A stretch of DNA of 61,592 nucleotides from Alkalinema sp. FACHB-956 (GCF_014697025.1 NZ_JACJRC010000029.1:1-61592), one strand, 5' to 3'. Numbered from the stretch's first letter, positions 8,293-18,136 are shown. The notes: generated from the letters alone by a model not told the origin. Numbers and translations: made by a program.

Positions 8293-8810
8293 CCCTCTTC
8301 TTTGAGCTTCGGATTGAATCGCAATTCTACTTGGATCCCTCGATCGTGGAGCGTTTGCAGGATCGTGGCTTCGATGCGACGAGCCACCGCTTTGAGGACT
8401 TTCCCCCGCTCAACTTCGCTGTTGCCGGGATGGTTAAATTTCTCCTGTTCTTCCGAAGTCATTTGATGGCTGACCGCGATCGGTTCCGTCCAAGCGGCTA
8501 GATCTGCGCCGTTACCCGGTGGTGTTGCCCCATTTTCCTGCATCCAATCGGTGCGTACCGTTTCCAGTAGCGATCGACTGGGTTTTTCAACACAGTAAAC
8601 CTTCAACCAATGGCAGCGATCGACTTGCCGGACTAAATGTTGCTTCAGGCTGAGAAAAACATCGCGGGAATAGCCGATGTATTGCAGGCTGTGATCCCGA
8701 TCGAAAATGGCATACACCCCGACCTTGCCTGGGAGGGAATCAGGGAGTTGGCCCTCGGCGTCAATATAGGGAATGAATTCTAACTCTGCTAATTTGGGTG
8801 CATCAGCCAT
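8274..8810 (-). CDS. GIY-YIG domain protein
   Basis: 179 residues from ATG 8810; the frame is open 30 codons further upstream, but the conserved part begins at MADAPKLAELEFIPY. The nuclease-type motif reads VGVYAIFD...LQYIGYSRD, i.e. GVY and YIG spaced ~14 residues apart with the following Arg. This matches the single-domain GIY-YIG family found in cyanobacteria and plastids rather than UvrC. The C-terminal half (EEQEKFNHPGNSEVERGKVL...) is a family-specific extension. Role unknown; DNA repair or recombination is possible. Its last codons are part of a tandem repeat array. Confidence 0.8.
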   Translation of the reverse strand: MADAPKLAELEFIPYIDAEGQLPDSLPGKVGVYAIFDRDHSLQYIGYSRDVFLSLKQHLVRQVDRCHWLKVYCVEKPSRSLLETVRTDWMQENGATPPGNGADLAAWTEPIAVSHQMTSEEQEKFNHPGNSEVERGKVLKAVARRIEATILQTLHDRGIQVELRFNPKLKEEGLLDLK

Positions 8811-8961
8811 GGTGAAACGGTTTGCGAGAACGACTTTTCTCCATAGTACGCAGCGATCGAGGGCGCAATTTATTAAACTTTCCTGATGATTTTTAGGCAA
8901 GGGAATACGATCAAAAACTCAAATGCATCAGGCAAAAACTCAAATTCATCAGAAACTGGAA

Positions 8962-9525
8962 TTAAATCGTCAAGATAAAACTGTCACGGCGATGGAAGTC
9001 AGCTTGTTCACCGAGATGGGTTAAGGCCCAATAGGTAACGGTTCCCGACTTATCTTGTATGACTGTCGTAATCCCTACATCTAACGATTGTGTAATGGAA
9101 AGGATTGAGGCAAGGTCAAATTCCACAGCAAGTTCTAATTGATTAGACCATTGTTTAAGTTGAAACGGTAGCGATGTAATTTGTGTCTCTGGTTCCATCC
9201 CTTGACGGTAGTCTGTAAAGCGATACACATTCCAATGACCCGATGGAGAAAGGTTGAATTCCCAGTACTGCGGCGAGTTTGGCAACCCCAGAAAAAACTC
9301 AAAACAAGTAGTCTCCCACAGGTTGTCGCGACGTTCTGGACAATTCGCTGGGGGCGCGATCGCTAGGGAATCCAATAAATCTTGACTGTCGAGTAATCCT
9401 TGTAAGCTGTAATGCAGTGCGAGAATGTTATCTCGACGATCGATCGTTCCTGTAAGTTGTCGATTGGGGGGGGACGATTGGCTCCCGGACTCTGTAAAAG
9501 GTTTAAGCATGAAGGACTGCATCAT
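8962..9525 (-). CDS. DOMON-like domain protein
   Basis: 187 residues. The middle carries the conserved block NLWETTCFEFFLG...YWEFNLSPSGHWNVYRFTDYRQGM, and the C-terminus ends WALTHLGEQADFHRRDSF, both typical of the cyanobacterial DOMON-like family (a beta-sandwich related to haem- or sugar-binding DOMON domains). Its ligand is unknown. The ATG at 9523-9525 overlaps the TAA of the upstream kinase gene (TAATG), with GGAGGAG about 10 nt before it inside that gene, so the two are translationally coupled and probably work together. Confidence 0.8.
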   Translation of the reverse strand: MMQSFMLKPFTESGSQSSPPNRQLTGTIDRRDNILALHYSLQGLLDSQDLLDSLAIAPPANCPERRDNLWETTCFEFFLGLPNSPQYWEFNLSPSGHWNVYRFTDYRQGMEPETQITSLPFQLKQWSNQLELAVEFDLASILSITQSLDVGITTVIQDKSGTVTYWALTHLGEQADFHRRDSFILTI

Positions 9526-10697
9526 TAGTGCATCTCCTCCATCATTTGACGAATTGCAACTTCCTGTTGCTCAATACTCTCCATTAATTTGAATTGCACC
9601 AACGCTCGCATCAGATTATGGCCGGAATATTTTGTTTTAAAGTAAACGTCCCCTTCCAGATGGTCAGTAAAGAACCGCAAACCCAGTTCAAAGGGGATTA
9701 ATCGAATGGCATCGAATAAATAGTCATAGTCCTGCCCCGTGAGAAAGGCGTGGGCCACGGAAAGATAGCCTTGCAAAATGCCACGGCAGAGATCCAAGTC
9801 AAACCGCACCGCTTGCCAATCCTGGGTTTCTTCGCCTAGGGGATTACAGCCCGATCGGAGACAGTCACCAATGTCATAGTGAATCAATCCAGGCTTGACC
9901 GTATCTAGATCAACGATGCTCACTGCTTTTTGGGTGGCGATGTCAATCATGACATTATTGACCTTGGGATCACCGTGCATTAGACGTAAGCGCAATTTCC
10001 CCTGGTTTTTCGCCTCTTCTAAGACCGATGCAAAAGTTGTTCGATCGGCAATCCAATCAATGCAATATTGAACATTCTCATCAACAAGCGCTTGACTGGT
10101 TTGATGAATGTTGCTGAGAACAGACTGATAGTGCTGGAGGTAACGGGGAGTGATATGAAATCCTTCCAATGTATCTGCCAGTTTATCAGGATTGAGATCG
10201 CTGATTAAACGATGGAAATTTCCCAGGGCATAGCCAACTTCTCTGGCGTGTTCGACATTTTGGATGGCTTCCAAGGCTTGGGACTGATCGATAAAACTAA
10301 TCGCCCGCCAAACGGCTCCTGTTGCATCTTCCCAATGGTCTCGATCGCTCCGAGTGGGTAGAACCCGTGGTGTTTCCCAGCGGAGATCGGGGGGTTGCTG
10401 CTGCAGGCGATCGTGGATGTGGTCAGTGACGACCCGCATATTCTGCATCACGAGTTCCGGTTGGCGAAACACTTGGGTATTAATCCGTTGCAAAATGAAC
10501 TGATGATTCACCGGAACATCAACCGTCACTAAAAACGTGTCATTAATATTGCCGTTCCCAAAAGGCTGAATATCCGTCACTTGACCGGGATGGGCAAATT
10601 GATCAGCAATCGCAAGTAACGATTCAGCAATGGGCTCTCTGCCTACGGGGGACATCGTTTCTGGGGAGAGGGTTTCAGAATTAGCAGGGTGTACCAT
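9525..10697 (-). CDS. Aminoglycoside phosphotransferase-family kinase (NahK-like)
   Basis: About 390 residues. A protein-kinase-like fold: N-terminal phosphate-binding strand (FGNGNINDTFLVTV), Brenner motif HGDPKVNNVMID with the catalytic Asp, and the metal-binding IVDLDTVKPGLIHYDIGDCLRSG. This arrangement matches the N-acetylhexosamine 1-kinase group of sugar kinases, but the substrate is not established. The start is uncertain: ATG 10697 gives a sensible N-terminus, while the frame stays open to 10763. It forms a two-gene operon with the DOMON-like gene. Confidence 0.75.
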   Translation of the reverse strand: MVHPANSETLSPETMSPVGREPIAESLLAIADQFAHPGQVTDIQPFGNGNINDTFLVTVDVPVNHQFILQRINTQVFRQPELVMQNMRVVTDHIHDRLQQQPPDLRWETPRVLPTRSDRDHWEDATGAVWRAISFIDQSQALEAIQNVEHAREVGYALGNFHRLISDLNPDKLADTLEGFHITPRYLQHYQSVLSNIHQTSQALVDENVQYCIDWIADRTTFASVLEEAKNQGKLRLRLMHGDPKVNNVMIDIATQKAVSIVDLDTVKPGLIHYDIGDCLRSGCNPLGEETQDWQAVRFDLDLCRGILQGYLSVAHAFLTGQDYDYLFDAIRLIPFELGLRFFTDHLEGDVYFKTKYSGHNLMRALVQFKLMESIEQQEVAIRQMMEEMH

Positions 10698-10806
10698 AGG
10701 AGCGCTTAACAGGGCGACAAGGGACGATCGAAAACCGCAGAGAAAGCAAAACAATAAAAGCAAAACAATATGGCATGATTATAGGGCTTTGGGTTCGAGT
10801 CAAGAC

Positions 10807-11349
10807 ATGGGGCAGAAGATTTCCTCGATCGCGGTCATCGTCAGCTTATTGTTTCTACCCGCGCTGCTGGGGTTGGGCTGGCAGGCGATCGCGCTCGTTA
10901 ATTGGGCCAGCCGAGGATTGGCCATTGCCTTGCTTTTTTTATGCATAGATCAGTGCCGCATGGCGATCGCGGATCTAGAACAGGTGGCCGAGGTCAAATT
11001 ACTGGTACAGAATGCGCAGTTAGAGCAGTTTCATAGAGTCACAATTGCAACGATTGTTGTTGAATTACTAGGCTTCTATAGCGCGATCGGTTGGCTAGGG
11101 TGGGGTGTTGCGATCGTGTTACTGAGCCAAGTTGGATTTAATATATTTGCCGGAATTCAGCTTCAGCCTAAGGCTTCAGCACCGATCATTCCCTGGGGCA
11201 TCCGCGATCGCCTACCCGTATTCATTGCCGATGGCTTAGGTCTTGTGCTGATTGGTTGCTGGCTAGCAGGGGTGCAACCATTAGTCATGGCTCTGGGCTT
11301 GTTGGGGATGGTGTCAATCTATGGCCTTGTCAAATATGGGGTCTTGTAA
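10807..11349 (+). CDS. Small multi-pass membrane protein, unknown function
   Basis: 181 residues from ATG 10807. Hydrophobic segments at residues ~7-24, ~32-46, ~76-92, ~95-112, ~135-152 and ~155-175 suggest four to six membrane helices, with a charged loop (DLEQVAEVKLLVQNAQLEQFHR) between the second and third. No motif recognised. It is divergent from the kinase gene across a short shared promoter region, and its last codons are the first unit of a tandem repeat. Confidence 0.6.
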   Translation: MGQKISSIAVIVSLLFLPALLGLGWQAIALVNWASRGLAIALLFLCIDQCRMAIADLEQVAEVKLLVQNAQLEQFHRVTIATIVVELLGFYSAIGWLGWGVAIVLLSQVGFNIFAGIQLQPKASAPIIPWGIRDRLPVFIADGLGLVLIGCWLAGVQPLVMALGLLGMVSIYGLVKYGVL

Positions 11350-11406
11350 CTGGGGTCTTGTAGCTAGGGCATTTTAACTAGGGTCTTGTAACTGGGGTCT
11401 TGCAAC
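11338..11406 (+). repeat. 14-nt tandem repeat containing the gene's stop codon
   Basis: Five exact-period 14-nt units: GGGGTCTTGTAACT, GGGGTCTTGTAGCT, AGGGCATTTTAACT, AGGGTCTTGTAACT, GGGGTCTTGCAAC. The first unit encodes the last two residues (VL) and the TAA stop of the membrane protein; most later units keep TAA or TAG at the same place. Confidence 0.92.
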
Positions 11407-11423
11407 AACTTTGCATACCGTTT

Positions 11424-12419
11424 TTACCGTTTGCGATAGCCCCGTCTCCGCTGCAAAAATTCCGGTAAATCACTACGCCTAGGAACGGCTCGACGTAAGC
11501 TTTGCATTTGTTCAGAAGTGGTGGGTTGGGGAATAGTACTCAGCAATGTCATAATCTGATCTGGCAAGGGCTCTGACATTTGTTCTAGCAATTCTTTAAG
11601 ACTTAAAGTTTGATTCTGAATGTGGTAGAAGCGATCTTTCCAGTGCTGAATTGCGGTTTCATATTCACTGGCTTGCTGTGCTTGTCTTACAATTTGTTCT
11701 TGCATTTCTGCTGTTTGATGTTCCAATTCCAGAATTCTTAACTGATGTTCTTCGCGTTCCCGTTCTAGTTCTTGGCATGCCTGTTGGAGAAATGCTTGGA
11801 CTTGCATTTGCTTTGAGCTTTCACTTTCTAGCTCCTGTAATCGCTGTTGCAGTTGGCCAATTTGTCCTTCTAACGGCAAGTCATGGGCTAGCTTGGAGGG
11901 ATCTACAGATTCCTGGGAGGCTTTCAAGCGATCGTTAGAATCGCCCCGTAAGCGTTGATAGAGAATTTGAATTTGCTGCTGGGCCTGCGTAAACCGGACT
12001 TCCAGGCGTGTGGCTGGGGTTTGACTGGAGGCACTGTTAGATAGATCATCCAAATCCTGAGCATGTTCTGCTCCTTCTCCAAAAGCACCCTCTTGTTCCG
12101 TAAGTTGTTCCCAAGCCTGCTCCCCGTCTGCCAGTAAAAGCCCTGGCAACGCTGAAGCCCGACTGGTTTCCAAAGGTTGCTCCGCTGTCATCTTGAGCTT
12201 TAAGTGGTGAATGGCTTGCTGCTGAACGTTAGCAATTTCTTCCGTTGCAGCCAATTGCGCTTCCAACCAGTCTTGATGCACCAACTGCGATCGCAACTCA
12301 TTGACAATGACGATCGTTTGATCGAGAACCTGCTCTAGTTGAGAAATTCTTTCACTCTGGTGTTGAATAACATCCAGTAACTCTTCTAGTTCATCGGCAG
12401 GTCGATCGTCTGATGCCAT
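11424..12419 (-). CDS. Coiled-coil protein, unknown function
   Basis: 331 residues, nearly all predicted helix with heptad-like spacing. The N-terminal coil is at ~10-80 (LLDVIQHQSERISQLEQVLD...), followed by a disordered linker (~85-150, SASSQTPATRL), then a long coil at ~150-280 (QQIQILYQRLRG, LQQRLQELESESSKQ, ERERE). A short C-terminal segment is basic (RRSDLPEFLQRRRGYRKR). No enzyme motif. Such proteins in cyanobacteria can be scaffolds, but nothing here shows its partner. Confidence 0.7.
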   Translation of the reverse strand: MASDDRPADELEELLDVIQHQSERISQLEQVLDQTIVIVNELRSQLVHQDWLEAQLAATEEIANVQQQAIHHLKLKMTAEQPLETSRASALPGLLLADGEQAWEQLTEQEGAFGEGAEHAQDLDDLSNSASSQTPATRLEVRFTQAQQQIQILYQRLRGDSNDRLKASQESVDPSKLAHDLPLEGQIGQLQQRLQELESESSKQMQVQAFLQQACQELEREREEHQLRILELEHQTAEMQEQIVRQAQQASEYETAIQHWKDRFYHIQNQTLSLKELLEQMSEPLPDQIMTLLSTIPQPTTSEQMQSLRRAVPRRSDLPEFLQRRRGYRKR

Positions 12420-12570
12420 AGTGATTATCCAGACTATTTTCTAGAACTTATTTCCACAATCCACCCACCGACCCATTGCCCCATCCCCTTGGAATTTTAT
12501 TGGTACGCTGTTCCCGAAGTCCTATAGCGTCCAAATTATATGCAGCATAATATCGACAACCTTTAACCAC

Positions 12571-12852
12571 CTATCCTGCCGTGATGTCAGGGGAAGGTGA
12601 GGGCGCTTCCATGGAGCTATTCAGCGACCAACGGTATTCGATCGGAATATTCAAGCGCTGTAGATCATCTTCCAATTGCTTTTGTTGAGCCAAGGCTTTG
12701 CGGAGGGTACTGATCAACTGCTGGACTTGCTCCCGCTGGTGAGGACGCTGACCCAATCCAAAGGTTTTGCCAACTTCGAAGAGCGTCTGCCGCTCTAGCA
12801 ATTGCAGCAACAACTCGTAGTGGACATGGGATGGTAGAGAAATTGGCTCCAT
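12571..12852 (-). CDS. Small conserved protein (DUF5340-like)
   Basis: 93 residues from ATG 12852. The opening EPISLPSHVHYELLLQLLER is followed by a helical KALAQQKQLEDDLQRLNIPI and YRWSLN. This looks like the cyanobacterial DUF5340 family, an assignment made from memory of the pattern. The frame is open upstream, but the added residues are cysteine/aromatic rich and unlike the rest. Function unknown. Confidence 0.6.
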   Translation of the reverse strand: MEPISLPSHVHYELLLQLLERQTLFEVGKTFGLGQRPHQREQVQQLISTLRKALAQQKQLEDDLQRLNIPIEYRWSLNSSMEAPSPSPDITAG

Positions 12853-13140
12853 GGTGTCCTTAGCAGAAAGCGTACGAGGTCTAGACGGGGGAACAAAACA
12901 GTGCGTGAAAAAAACGACGTAGGTTACAAACCAGCAAGATCCTATGCCCAGTCTAAACAAACTTGGGGGAGGAGGAAACTATCTCAGTCAGAAACCTGGA
13001 AGTTCGCGAGACGATCGTTCTAACCATACGCCTAAATCGTACGTCCCACACGCCCCATGACTCAACGCGCTCCCCCGAGCAGCTTCTTACCCACGTCTTC
13101 TTGTCTACGTTTTCTGCCCACGACGGTTGACAGGATCCCC

Positions 13141-14022
13141 CTAACTGAATAGCTGCTTGAGCGCTTGACCGGGATCGGGCTGTTTCATAAATGACTCCCC
13201 GATCAGCACCGCCTGCGCACCGGCTTGGGCCACGGTTTGCAAATCCTCAGCGGTATGAATTCCCGATTCACTCACCATCACGATGTCCCGATCGCGAATG
13301 ACCTGTTGCCGTAAATCCAACAACTCACAGGTGGTTTGGAGGCTAACTGAGAAATCACGCAGATCGCGATTGTTGATCCCCACCAATTCCACTCCGTCGA
13401 TCGCCAAAACCCGATCGAGTTCCGCGAGGGTGTGCACCTCTACCAGAGCCGTCATCCCTAGCTTTTTGACAATTTTGAGGAAATAGGCCAAATCTTTGTC
13501 ACTCAAGATTGCTGCAATCAAGAGCACCGCATCGGCCCCATGCAATCTTGCCCAATAGATTTGATAGGGATAGATGACAAAGTCTTTGCAGAGCAGCGGC
13601 AACTCCACCGCATCGCGAATCAGGGCCAGATTCTCAAAGCCCCCCTGGAAAAATCGGCGATCGGTCAATACCGAAAGACAGGAAGCTCCGCCAGTAGCAT
13701 AGGATTGCGCGATCGCCACGGGATCAAAGTCCTCCCGAATCACCCCTTTACTCGGCGAGGCTTTCTTGACTTCAGCAATGACCGCAGGCTGAGTTTGACC
13801 TTGACGCAACGCACCCAAAAAATCCTTCGGCGTAGTCTCTAATTGGGCCACTTTTCGCTGAAGTTCCAGTAGCGAGAGTTTTTCCCGCAGTTGCTCAACT
13901 TCCGTTTCCTTATGCCAAACAATTTCTTCCAAAATATGGTGGGGAGCCGAATCTGGAGTATTGATCCGATATGTCAGATCCAACACTGCAATGGATGGGT
14001 TAGGAGGACGACGACGAATTTC
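13141..14022 (-). CDS. trpC: Indole-3-glycerol phosphate synthase
   Basis: 293 residues from ATG 14022 ([20 protein letters not shown], a typical cyanobacterial TrpC start). TIM barrel enzyme of tryptophan synthesis: it closes CdRP to indole-3-glycerol phosphate. Catalytic and binding motifs: [13 protein letters not shown] (first catalytic Lys), [25 protein letters not shown] (second Lys), [21 protein letters not shown] and VSESGI. Length is standard. It stands alone, as trp genes usually do in cyanobacteria. Confidence 0.96.
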   Translation of the reverse strand, partial: EIRRRPPNPSIAVLDLTYRINTPDSAPHHILEEIVWHKETEVEQLREKLSLLELQRKVAQLETTPKDFLGALRQGQTQPAVIAEVKKASPSKGVIREDFDPVAIAQSYATGGASCLSVLTDRRFFQGGFENLALIRDAVELPLLCKDFVIYPYQIYWARLHGADAVLLIAAILSDKDLAYFLKIVKKLGMTALVEVHTLAELDRVLAIDGVELVGINNRDLRDFSVSLQTTCELLDLRQQVIRDRDIVMVSESGIHTAEDLQTVAQAGAQAVLIGESFMKQPDPGQALKQLFS

Positions 14023-14109
14023 CATATTTTTTATGCGTTCGAGAATGGCATTAAGGCAAGACACCAGGACAAGGGTTAATCTAACTCAGCCCAACATTGC
14101 AGTGGCAAC

Positions 14110-14151
14110 AACGCCCGTAGCAATGCCGGTAACAACGCCGGTAACAACGCC
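14110..14151. repeat. 12-nt tandem repeat upstream of trpC
   Basis: Units ACGCCCGTAGCA, ATGCCGGTAACA, ACGCCGGTAACA and a partial ACGCC. It lies in the 5' region of trpC, about 90 nt before its start. Confidence 0.75.
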
Positions 14152-14180
14152 TTCCCCCAGGCAACCCAGCATTGTGAGAA

Positions 14181-14240
14181 AACCCGGCTAGACAACCTGG
14201 TGAAACAACCCGGCTAGACAACCCGGCTAGACAACCCGGC
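14181..14240. repeat. 13-nt tandem repeat
   Basis: Units AACCCGGCTAGAC, AACCTGGTGAAAC, AACCCGGCTAGAC (twice) and AACCCGGC, period exactly 13 nt. Each GGCTAG unit carries a TAG on the plus strand. Confidence 0.88.
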
Positions 14241-14318
14241 ATCGAGGGTTTTCCACTGCAAGAGGGGCGACTTAGCTTACAACTCTAGGACAACTCTAGT
14301 GACAACTATCCGCCCCTT

Positions 14319-14369
14319 GGGTGAACTGAGTAACTGGGTGAACTGAGTAACTGGGTGAACTGAGTAATC
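14319..14369 (-). repeat. 17-nt tandem repeat downstream of lpd
   Basis: Three units of GGGTGAACTGAGTAACT (plus strand; the last ends AATC), 51 nt past the lpd stop. Confidence 0.88.
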
Positions 14370-14419
14370 AGCGGAGTTACTGCTGAACAAGCTTGTTCAG
14401 TCAAGCTTAACTGAATCGC

Positions 14420-15862
14420 TTAGTGACCACCACCGGCACCCGCAGCCCGTTTAAAGGCATCATCCAACACTTCGCAAAGGGTGGGATGGGTATGCACCGA
14501 GAAGGCTAAGTCTCGTACCGTAGTGCCTTGGGCCATGGCGTTGGCCGCCTCTTGGATTAAATCCGCCGCATGGAGACCAAAGATATGAACCCCTAGAATT
14601 TCCCCATTGTCTGGCCGGAAGATGACCTTGGCTAAGCCCTCGGTTTCGCCCTCTGCGATCGCCTTAGCATTGCCCTTGAAGTACGCCCGCACGGACTGCA
14701 CTTCAAAGCCTTCGTCTGCGCCTTTTTGCTTGGCTGCTGGTTCCGTCATGCCGACAAAACTAACTTCGGGGTGGGTAAAGGCGGCTGCGGGAATGGCATT
14801 GTAATTGATGGTGCGAGGCCGACCGCAAATGGTTTCCACGACTGCCATGCCCTGGGCTGAAGCGGTGTGAGCTAGCATCATCTTGCCCGTGGCATCCCCG
14901 ATTGCCCATAGGTGAGGAATGGCCTGTCCGTCTTTGACCACTGCCAGGTGATCATCCACAGGGATAAATCCAGGGCGCTGTAACTCAATGCCCAGAGTTT
15001 CCAGTCCCATGTCCTTGGTGGCAGGTACCCGACCTGTGGCGATCAAGCAAGCATCGACTTCTAGGACTTCCACCACTTCCTTGGTTTTGGCATCCATCAG
15101 TTCGATCGTCACGGGCGAACCCGGCGTCACACTCTTCGCAAAAACGCCTGTACGTGTTTCGATATCCCGTGCCTGTACCAATGTCCGCTGGGCCACCTTG
15201 GCAATATCGGGATCGAAGGTGGGCATCAATTGATCCAAGCCTTCAATCAGGGTGATTTCACAGCCGAGGGCGGAATAAACATCGGCAAACTCCAAACCAA
15301 TGTAACCACTACCCACGATCGCGATCCAAGGGGGCAAGCTTTCCAGGGACACGGCATGATCGCTGGTGAAGACGGTTTTTCCATCCACCTCAGCCCCCGG
15401 CGGCACAAAAGGAACGGATCCAGGAGCTAAAATAACATCCTTTGCCGTAACTGTTTTTTCGCCTTCCGCAGTGGTAATACTGAGTTTCTGGCTATCCGCC
15501 ACCCGTGCCCATCCGTGGATCACCTCCACACCCAGCCGCTTGAGACTGTTGGTCAACCCATCTCGCTGTTTGGTGACGACGGAACTAGCATGATCGGCGA
15601 TCGCTTGGCGATCGAAGGCCACGCCTCCAACCTGAATCCCCATCGCGCCTAAGTGGCCTGCATCCCGCAATTCCCGTACCTTTCCGGAGGCCGCCAGCAG
15701 CGCCTTGGAGGGAATGCAGCCTCGATTGACACAGGTTCCGCCCATCTCAGCCGCTTCCACGATCGCGGTTTTGAGGCCGCAGGCCACTGCATGCAGCGCT
15801 GCCCCATGGCCGCCCACGCCCGCACCCACAATGACCAAATCATAATCAAACGTCTGAGCCAC
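14420..15862 (-). CDS. lpd: Dihydrolipoamide dehydrogenase
   Basis: 480 residues. FAD enzyme that reoxidises lipoamide in pyruvate dehydrogenase and the glycine cleavage system. Motifs: FAD-binding [16 protein letters not shown], redox disulfide [19 protein letters not shown]-binding [19 protein letters not shown], second FAD motif LWAIGDATG, and the C-terminal catalytic [14 protein letters not shown]. The GTG at 15862 is preferred because GGAGGGA (15866-15872 on the minus strand) sits just before it and it yields the usual AQTFDYD start; a TTG at 15874 would place the binding site inside the gene. Confidence 0.96.
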   Translation of the reverse strand: MAQTFDYDLVIVGAGVGGHGAALHAVACGLKTAIVEAAEMGGTCVNRGCIPSKALLAASGKVRELRDAGHLGAMGIQVGGVAFDRQAIADHASSVVTKQRDGLTNSLKRLGVEVIHGWARVADSQKLSITTAEGEKTVTAKDVILAPGSVPFVPPGAEVDGKTVFTSDHAVSLESLPPWIAIVGSGYIGLEFADVYSALGCEITLIEGLDQLMPTFDPDIAKVAQRTLVQARDIETRTGVFAKSVTPGSPVTIELMDAKTKEVVEVLEVDACLIATGRVPATKDMGLETLGIELQRPGFIPVDDHLAVVKDGQAIPHLWAIGDATGKMMLAHTASAQGMAVVETICGRPRTINYNAIPAAAFTHPEVSFVGMTEPAAKQKGADEGFEVQSVRAYFKGNAKAIAEGETEGLAKVIFRPDNGEILGVHIFGLHAADLIQEAANAMAQGTTVRDLAFSVHTHPTLCEVLDDAFKRAAGAGGGH

Positions 15863-16297
15863 ACTTCCCTCCAAAAATTACCTGCCCTGTGAACTCGATC
15901 CCAGCATTCGTTCAAATTTTTGCCAGTTTTTACCCTTGGCAAAATGCCTCAGACCGATAAACTGTTTCTCAACTACGATCGTATTGGTACAAGCGATTCA
16001 GGGTTTTCCCTGAAAGCCATGACAAATCATTGCGATCGTCCCGATAGAGCTACCTCACTAGCGTATCAGCATATAGCCGCAGATCGACGGTAGGTCGATT
16101 CAAGGTTGTGAAACCCACAGCGAAATCTGGGCATTCTAGGTTTTGTAGTGATGGTGAGTTAGCCATGACTCGGAAACTCAGCCAAGCAACCATACAGGCA
16201 TTCGCCGCTCATTCCATCAACAAGCTCATTCCATCAACCAACTGCTAAGGTGGTGGATCGTTGAGGGACGCTGTTCTCGAATTTGGAGTCAAGCATC
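15863..16297. other. Intergenic region without a supported gene
   Basis: 435 nt between divergent genes, presumably holding promoters for lpd (minus) and the small protein at 16298 (plus). A 17-nt imperfect duplication (CATTCCATCAACAAGCT then CATTCCATCAACCAACT, about 16213-16246) is the only structure I see. Confidence 0.6.
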
Positions 16298-16597
16298 ATG
16301 GGTCAACATCAAAAACATCTTCGCCGTGCTGCTGCTCAAGCATTTATGAATTCACTCAATCAGCTTGAGCAAACCCTTTGCAGGGAAGAACCCAGCCCTC
16401 AAGTCGTGCCACCCACCCCCGCCAAAGCCGCCCAACCTCCCGAGGACTTGGCCATCACTCCCGCAGAACTGGATGAGGCTGTTGCAGATATCGAGCAATT
16501 TATGCAGCACCAAGATGATTGGCAACATCCCGCCAACCACGCTACCAATCATCCCGCCAATCCCTTTGCCCAGGCTCCCCGATCGGAAGCGTCGTAA
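16298..16597 (+). CDS. Small protein of unknown function (99 aa)
   Basis: Starts at ATG 16298 (MGQHQKHLRRAAAQAFMNSL). It has a basic N-terminal helix, a central Pro-rich linker (~35-50), a short acidic helix (PAELDEAVADIEQFMQHQDD) and a His/Asn/Pro-rich tail. No motif recognised. The GGAG at 16286-16289 is a plausible ribosome binding site. It converges with the TrmH-family gene, 39 nt away. Confidence 0.5.
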   Translation: MGQHQKHLRRAAAQAFMNSLNQLEQTLCREEPSPQVVPPTPAKAAQPPEDLAITPAELDEAVADIEQFMQHQDDWQHPANHATNHPANPFAQAPRSEAS

Positions 16598-16636
16598 TTC
16601 AGAAATAAGGCGCAATCTGGGGAGGTTGTGGATTGC

Positions 16637-17434
16637 TCAGGCCAGCGCCTGCCGCTGTCGTTGCGCTTCATAGAGTACCAATGCTGCCGCGATCGCCACA
16701 TTGAGGGACTCTACCCCCGGCGCGAGGGGAATCCTCACAGGGAGGGTCGCTAGGTTGGCTAATTCCGCTGAGAGCCCCGCACCTTCATTGCCCATCAACA
16801 CCAAGGTGGGTTGCCTGAAATCAACATCCCAGTAACTGTGCTTGGCAGTGGGCAATGTGGCAACCAGTTGAAATCCCCGATCGCGGTATGCCCGGAGAAC
16901 CTCAGGCAATTGAGGCACGGGATGCTGGGGAATTACCTGCATCGGTAGACGAAACCATTGCCCCGCTGAGGCGCGTAACACCTTAGGATTCTCTAAATCC
17001 ACACTGCCCCCCCCAACCAAAATCCCTTCGGTCGCAGTTGCGGCGGCGGTACGAATCATCGTCCCCAGGTTGCCTGGATCCTGAATAGACTCTAGAACTA
17101 ACCCTAAACTCTGAATGTCGATCGCCTGGGTATGTAACCTGGGCATCGTTGCCACGACCCCATCCGGCTCGACCGTCGTGGCGATCGCCTTTAAGACCTC
17201 CGGACTCACCTGTTCTAAGCGCTGGGCCGCTCCTATCGCCCATGCAAAAAGATCAGGATATCGGTTCTGCCACTCTTCCGTACAACAGACCACCTCCAAC
17301 GGTTGCTGGGTGGCTTGTGCTTCTTGCAGTAAATGGGTTCCTTCTAGCAAAAATACACCTTGGTTCACCCGTTCTTTAGCCCGCTGCAACTTGCGCAACT
17401 GTTTGACCAAAGGATTTTGGAGGCTGGTGAGCAT
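16637..17434 (-). CDS. TrmH/SpoU-family RNA 2'-O-methyltransferase
   Basis: 265 residues from ATG 17434 (MLTSLQNPLVKQLRKLQRAK). An N-terminal substrate-binding domain (residues 1-90, FLLEGTHLLQEA) precedes the SPOUT knot domain with all three motifs: DPGNLGTMIRTAAA (motif 1), LVLMGNEGAGLS (motif 2) and RIPLAPGVESLNVAIAAALVLYE (motif 3). It methylates a ribose in rRNA or tRNA using SAM; the specific nucleotide is not predictable. Confidence 0.92.
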   Translation of the reverse strand: MLTSLQNPLVKQLRKLQRAKERVNQGVFLLEGTHLLQEAQATQQPLEVVCCTEEWQNRYPDLFAWAIGAAQRLEQVSPEVLKAIATTVEPDGVVATMPRLHTQAIDIQSLGLVLESIQDPGNLGTMIRTAAATATEGILVGGGSVDLENPKVLRASAGQWFRLPMQVIPQHPVPQLPEVLRAYRDRGFQLVATLPTAKHSYWDVDFRQPTLVLMGNEGAGLSAELANLATLPVRIPLAPGVESLNVAIAAALVLYEAQRQRQALA

Positions 17435-17778
17435 GGCGATCGAAGCTCCTGGCAAGACAGATAAACCCAGATAGTAGGACTAATCAGCATAAATAGACTT
17501 TAGCTAGCTAGCAAGAGATCAAGCTAATGTCCCAAAGTATCCCCCCAGAACAGACTGACTTCAAAAATCCCAAAAAGCTAAAAAGCAGTTGCAGCTAGAA
17601 GCAATTTCCAATCAACCAAGCTGCTTCAGACTCATGAGGATCAGCCAGTGATTAGCCAACTCGAGTAAATGTTCTGAGTATCATTAAAAACTTAAATCTA
17701 TGTCTATGCGGAAATTGTTTTCCATCAAAAAAGCTACTCTCTAGATTCGAGTAGCTTTTGGGTAAACTTGAGTTTAAT
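17435..17778. other. Intergenic region containing a tRNA terminator
   Basis: 344 nt between the TrmH-family gene and tRNA-Leu. Apart from the hairpin at 17727-17759 I see no gene. The sequence is AT-richer than its flanks. Confidence 0.6.
17727..17759 (-). terminator. Rho-independent terminator of tRNA-Leu(CAG)
   Basis: On the minus strand AAAAGCTACTC pairs with GAGTAGCTTTT and runs into six Ts (plus-strand AAAAAAGCTACTC 17727-17739 and GAGTAGCTTTT 17749-17759). It lies 20 nt after the tRNA 3' end. Confidence 0.85.
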
Positions 17779-17861
17779 GCGGAACCCGGGACTTGAACCC
17801 GGAAGTCCTTGCGAACACTAGAACCTGAATCTAGCGCGTCTACCAATTCCGCCAGTTCCGC
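17779..17861 (-). tRNA. trnL: tRNA-Leu (anticodon CAG)
   Basis: 83 nt. The acceptor GCGGAAC pairs with GTTCCGC; the D arm contains GGTAGACGC; anticodon stem CTAGA/TCTAG with loop TTCAGGT gives anticodon CAG; a variable arm typical of class II tRNA follows, then the T arm GGGTTCAAGTCCC. CCA is not encoded. Confidence 0.95.
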
Positions 17862-18136
17862 TTATTTACTTAAGTCATTCACTTATCAGATGCTTAGCTA
17901 CGGAGAAGTAACTTTTCGAAAAACACCTGTTTAGTGATTTCGAAGCGAGTGATTTGTGTCACTCACGACATTTACTATTCTTCCGGAAAACCCTTAGCTT
18001 GTCAAGCCAATTTTAAAAATAATTTTGAGCGTGATCCGGACGCTTCCAGCTTCTTCAGAAATTCACTGTAGCTATCTAGGCTGGACATAAAAAAACTTTC
18101 GGGTAGAATCGGAACCAACTTTAAAAGTTTTTAGAA

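Larger units (their letters stand above)
14023..14419. other. Repeat-filled intergenic region between lpd and trpC
   Basis: No supported gene. Three separate short tandem arrays occupy much of it (14110-14151, 14181-14240, 14319-14369). It must also hold the trpC promoter on the minus strand. Confidence 0.7.
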
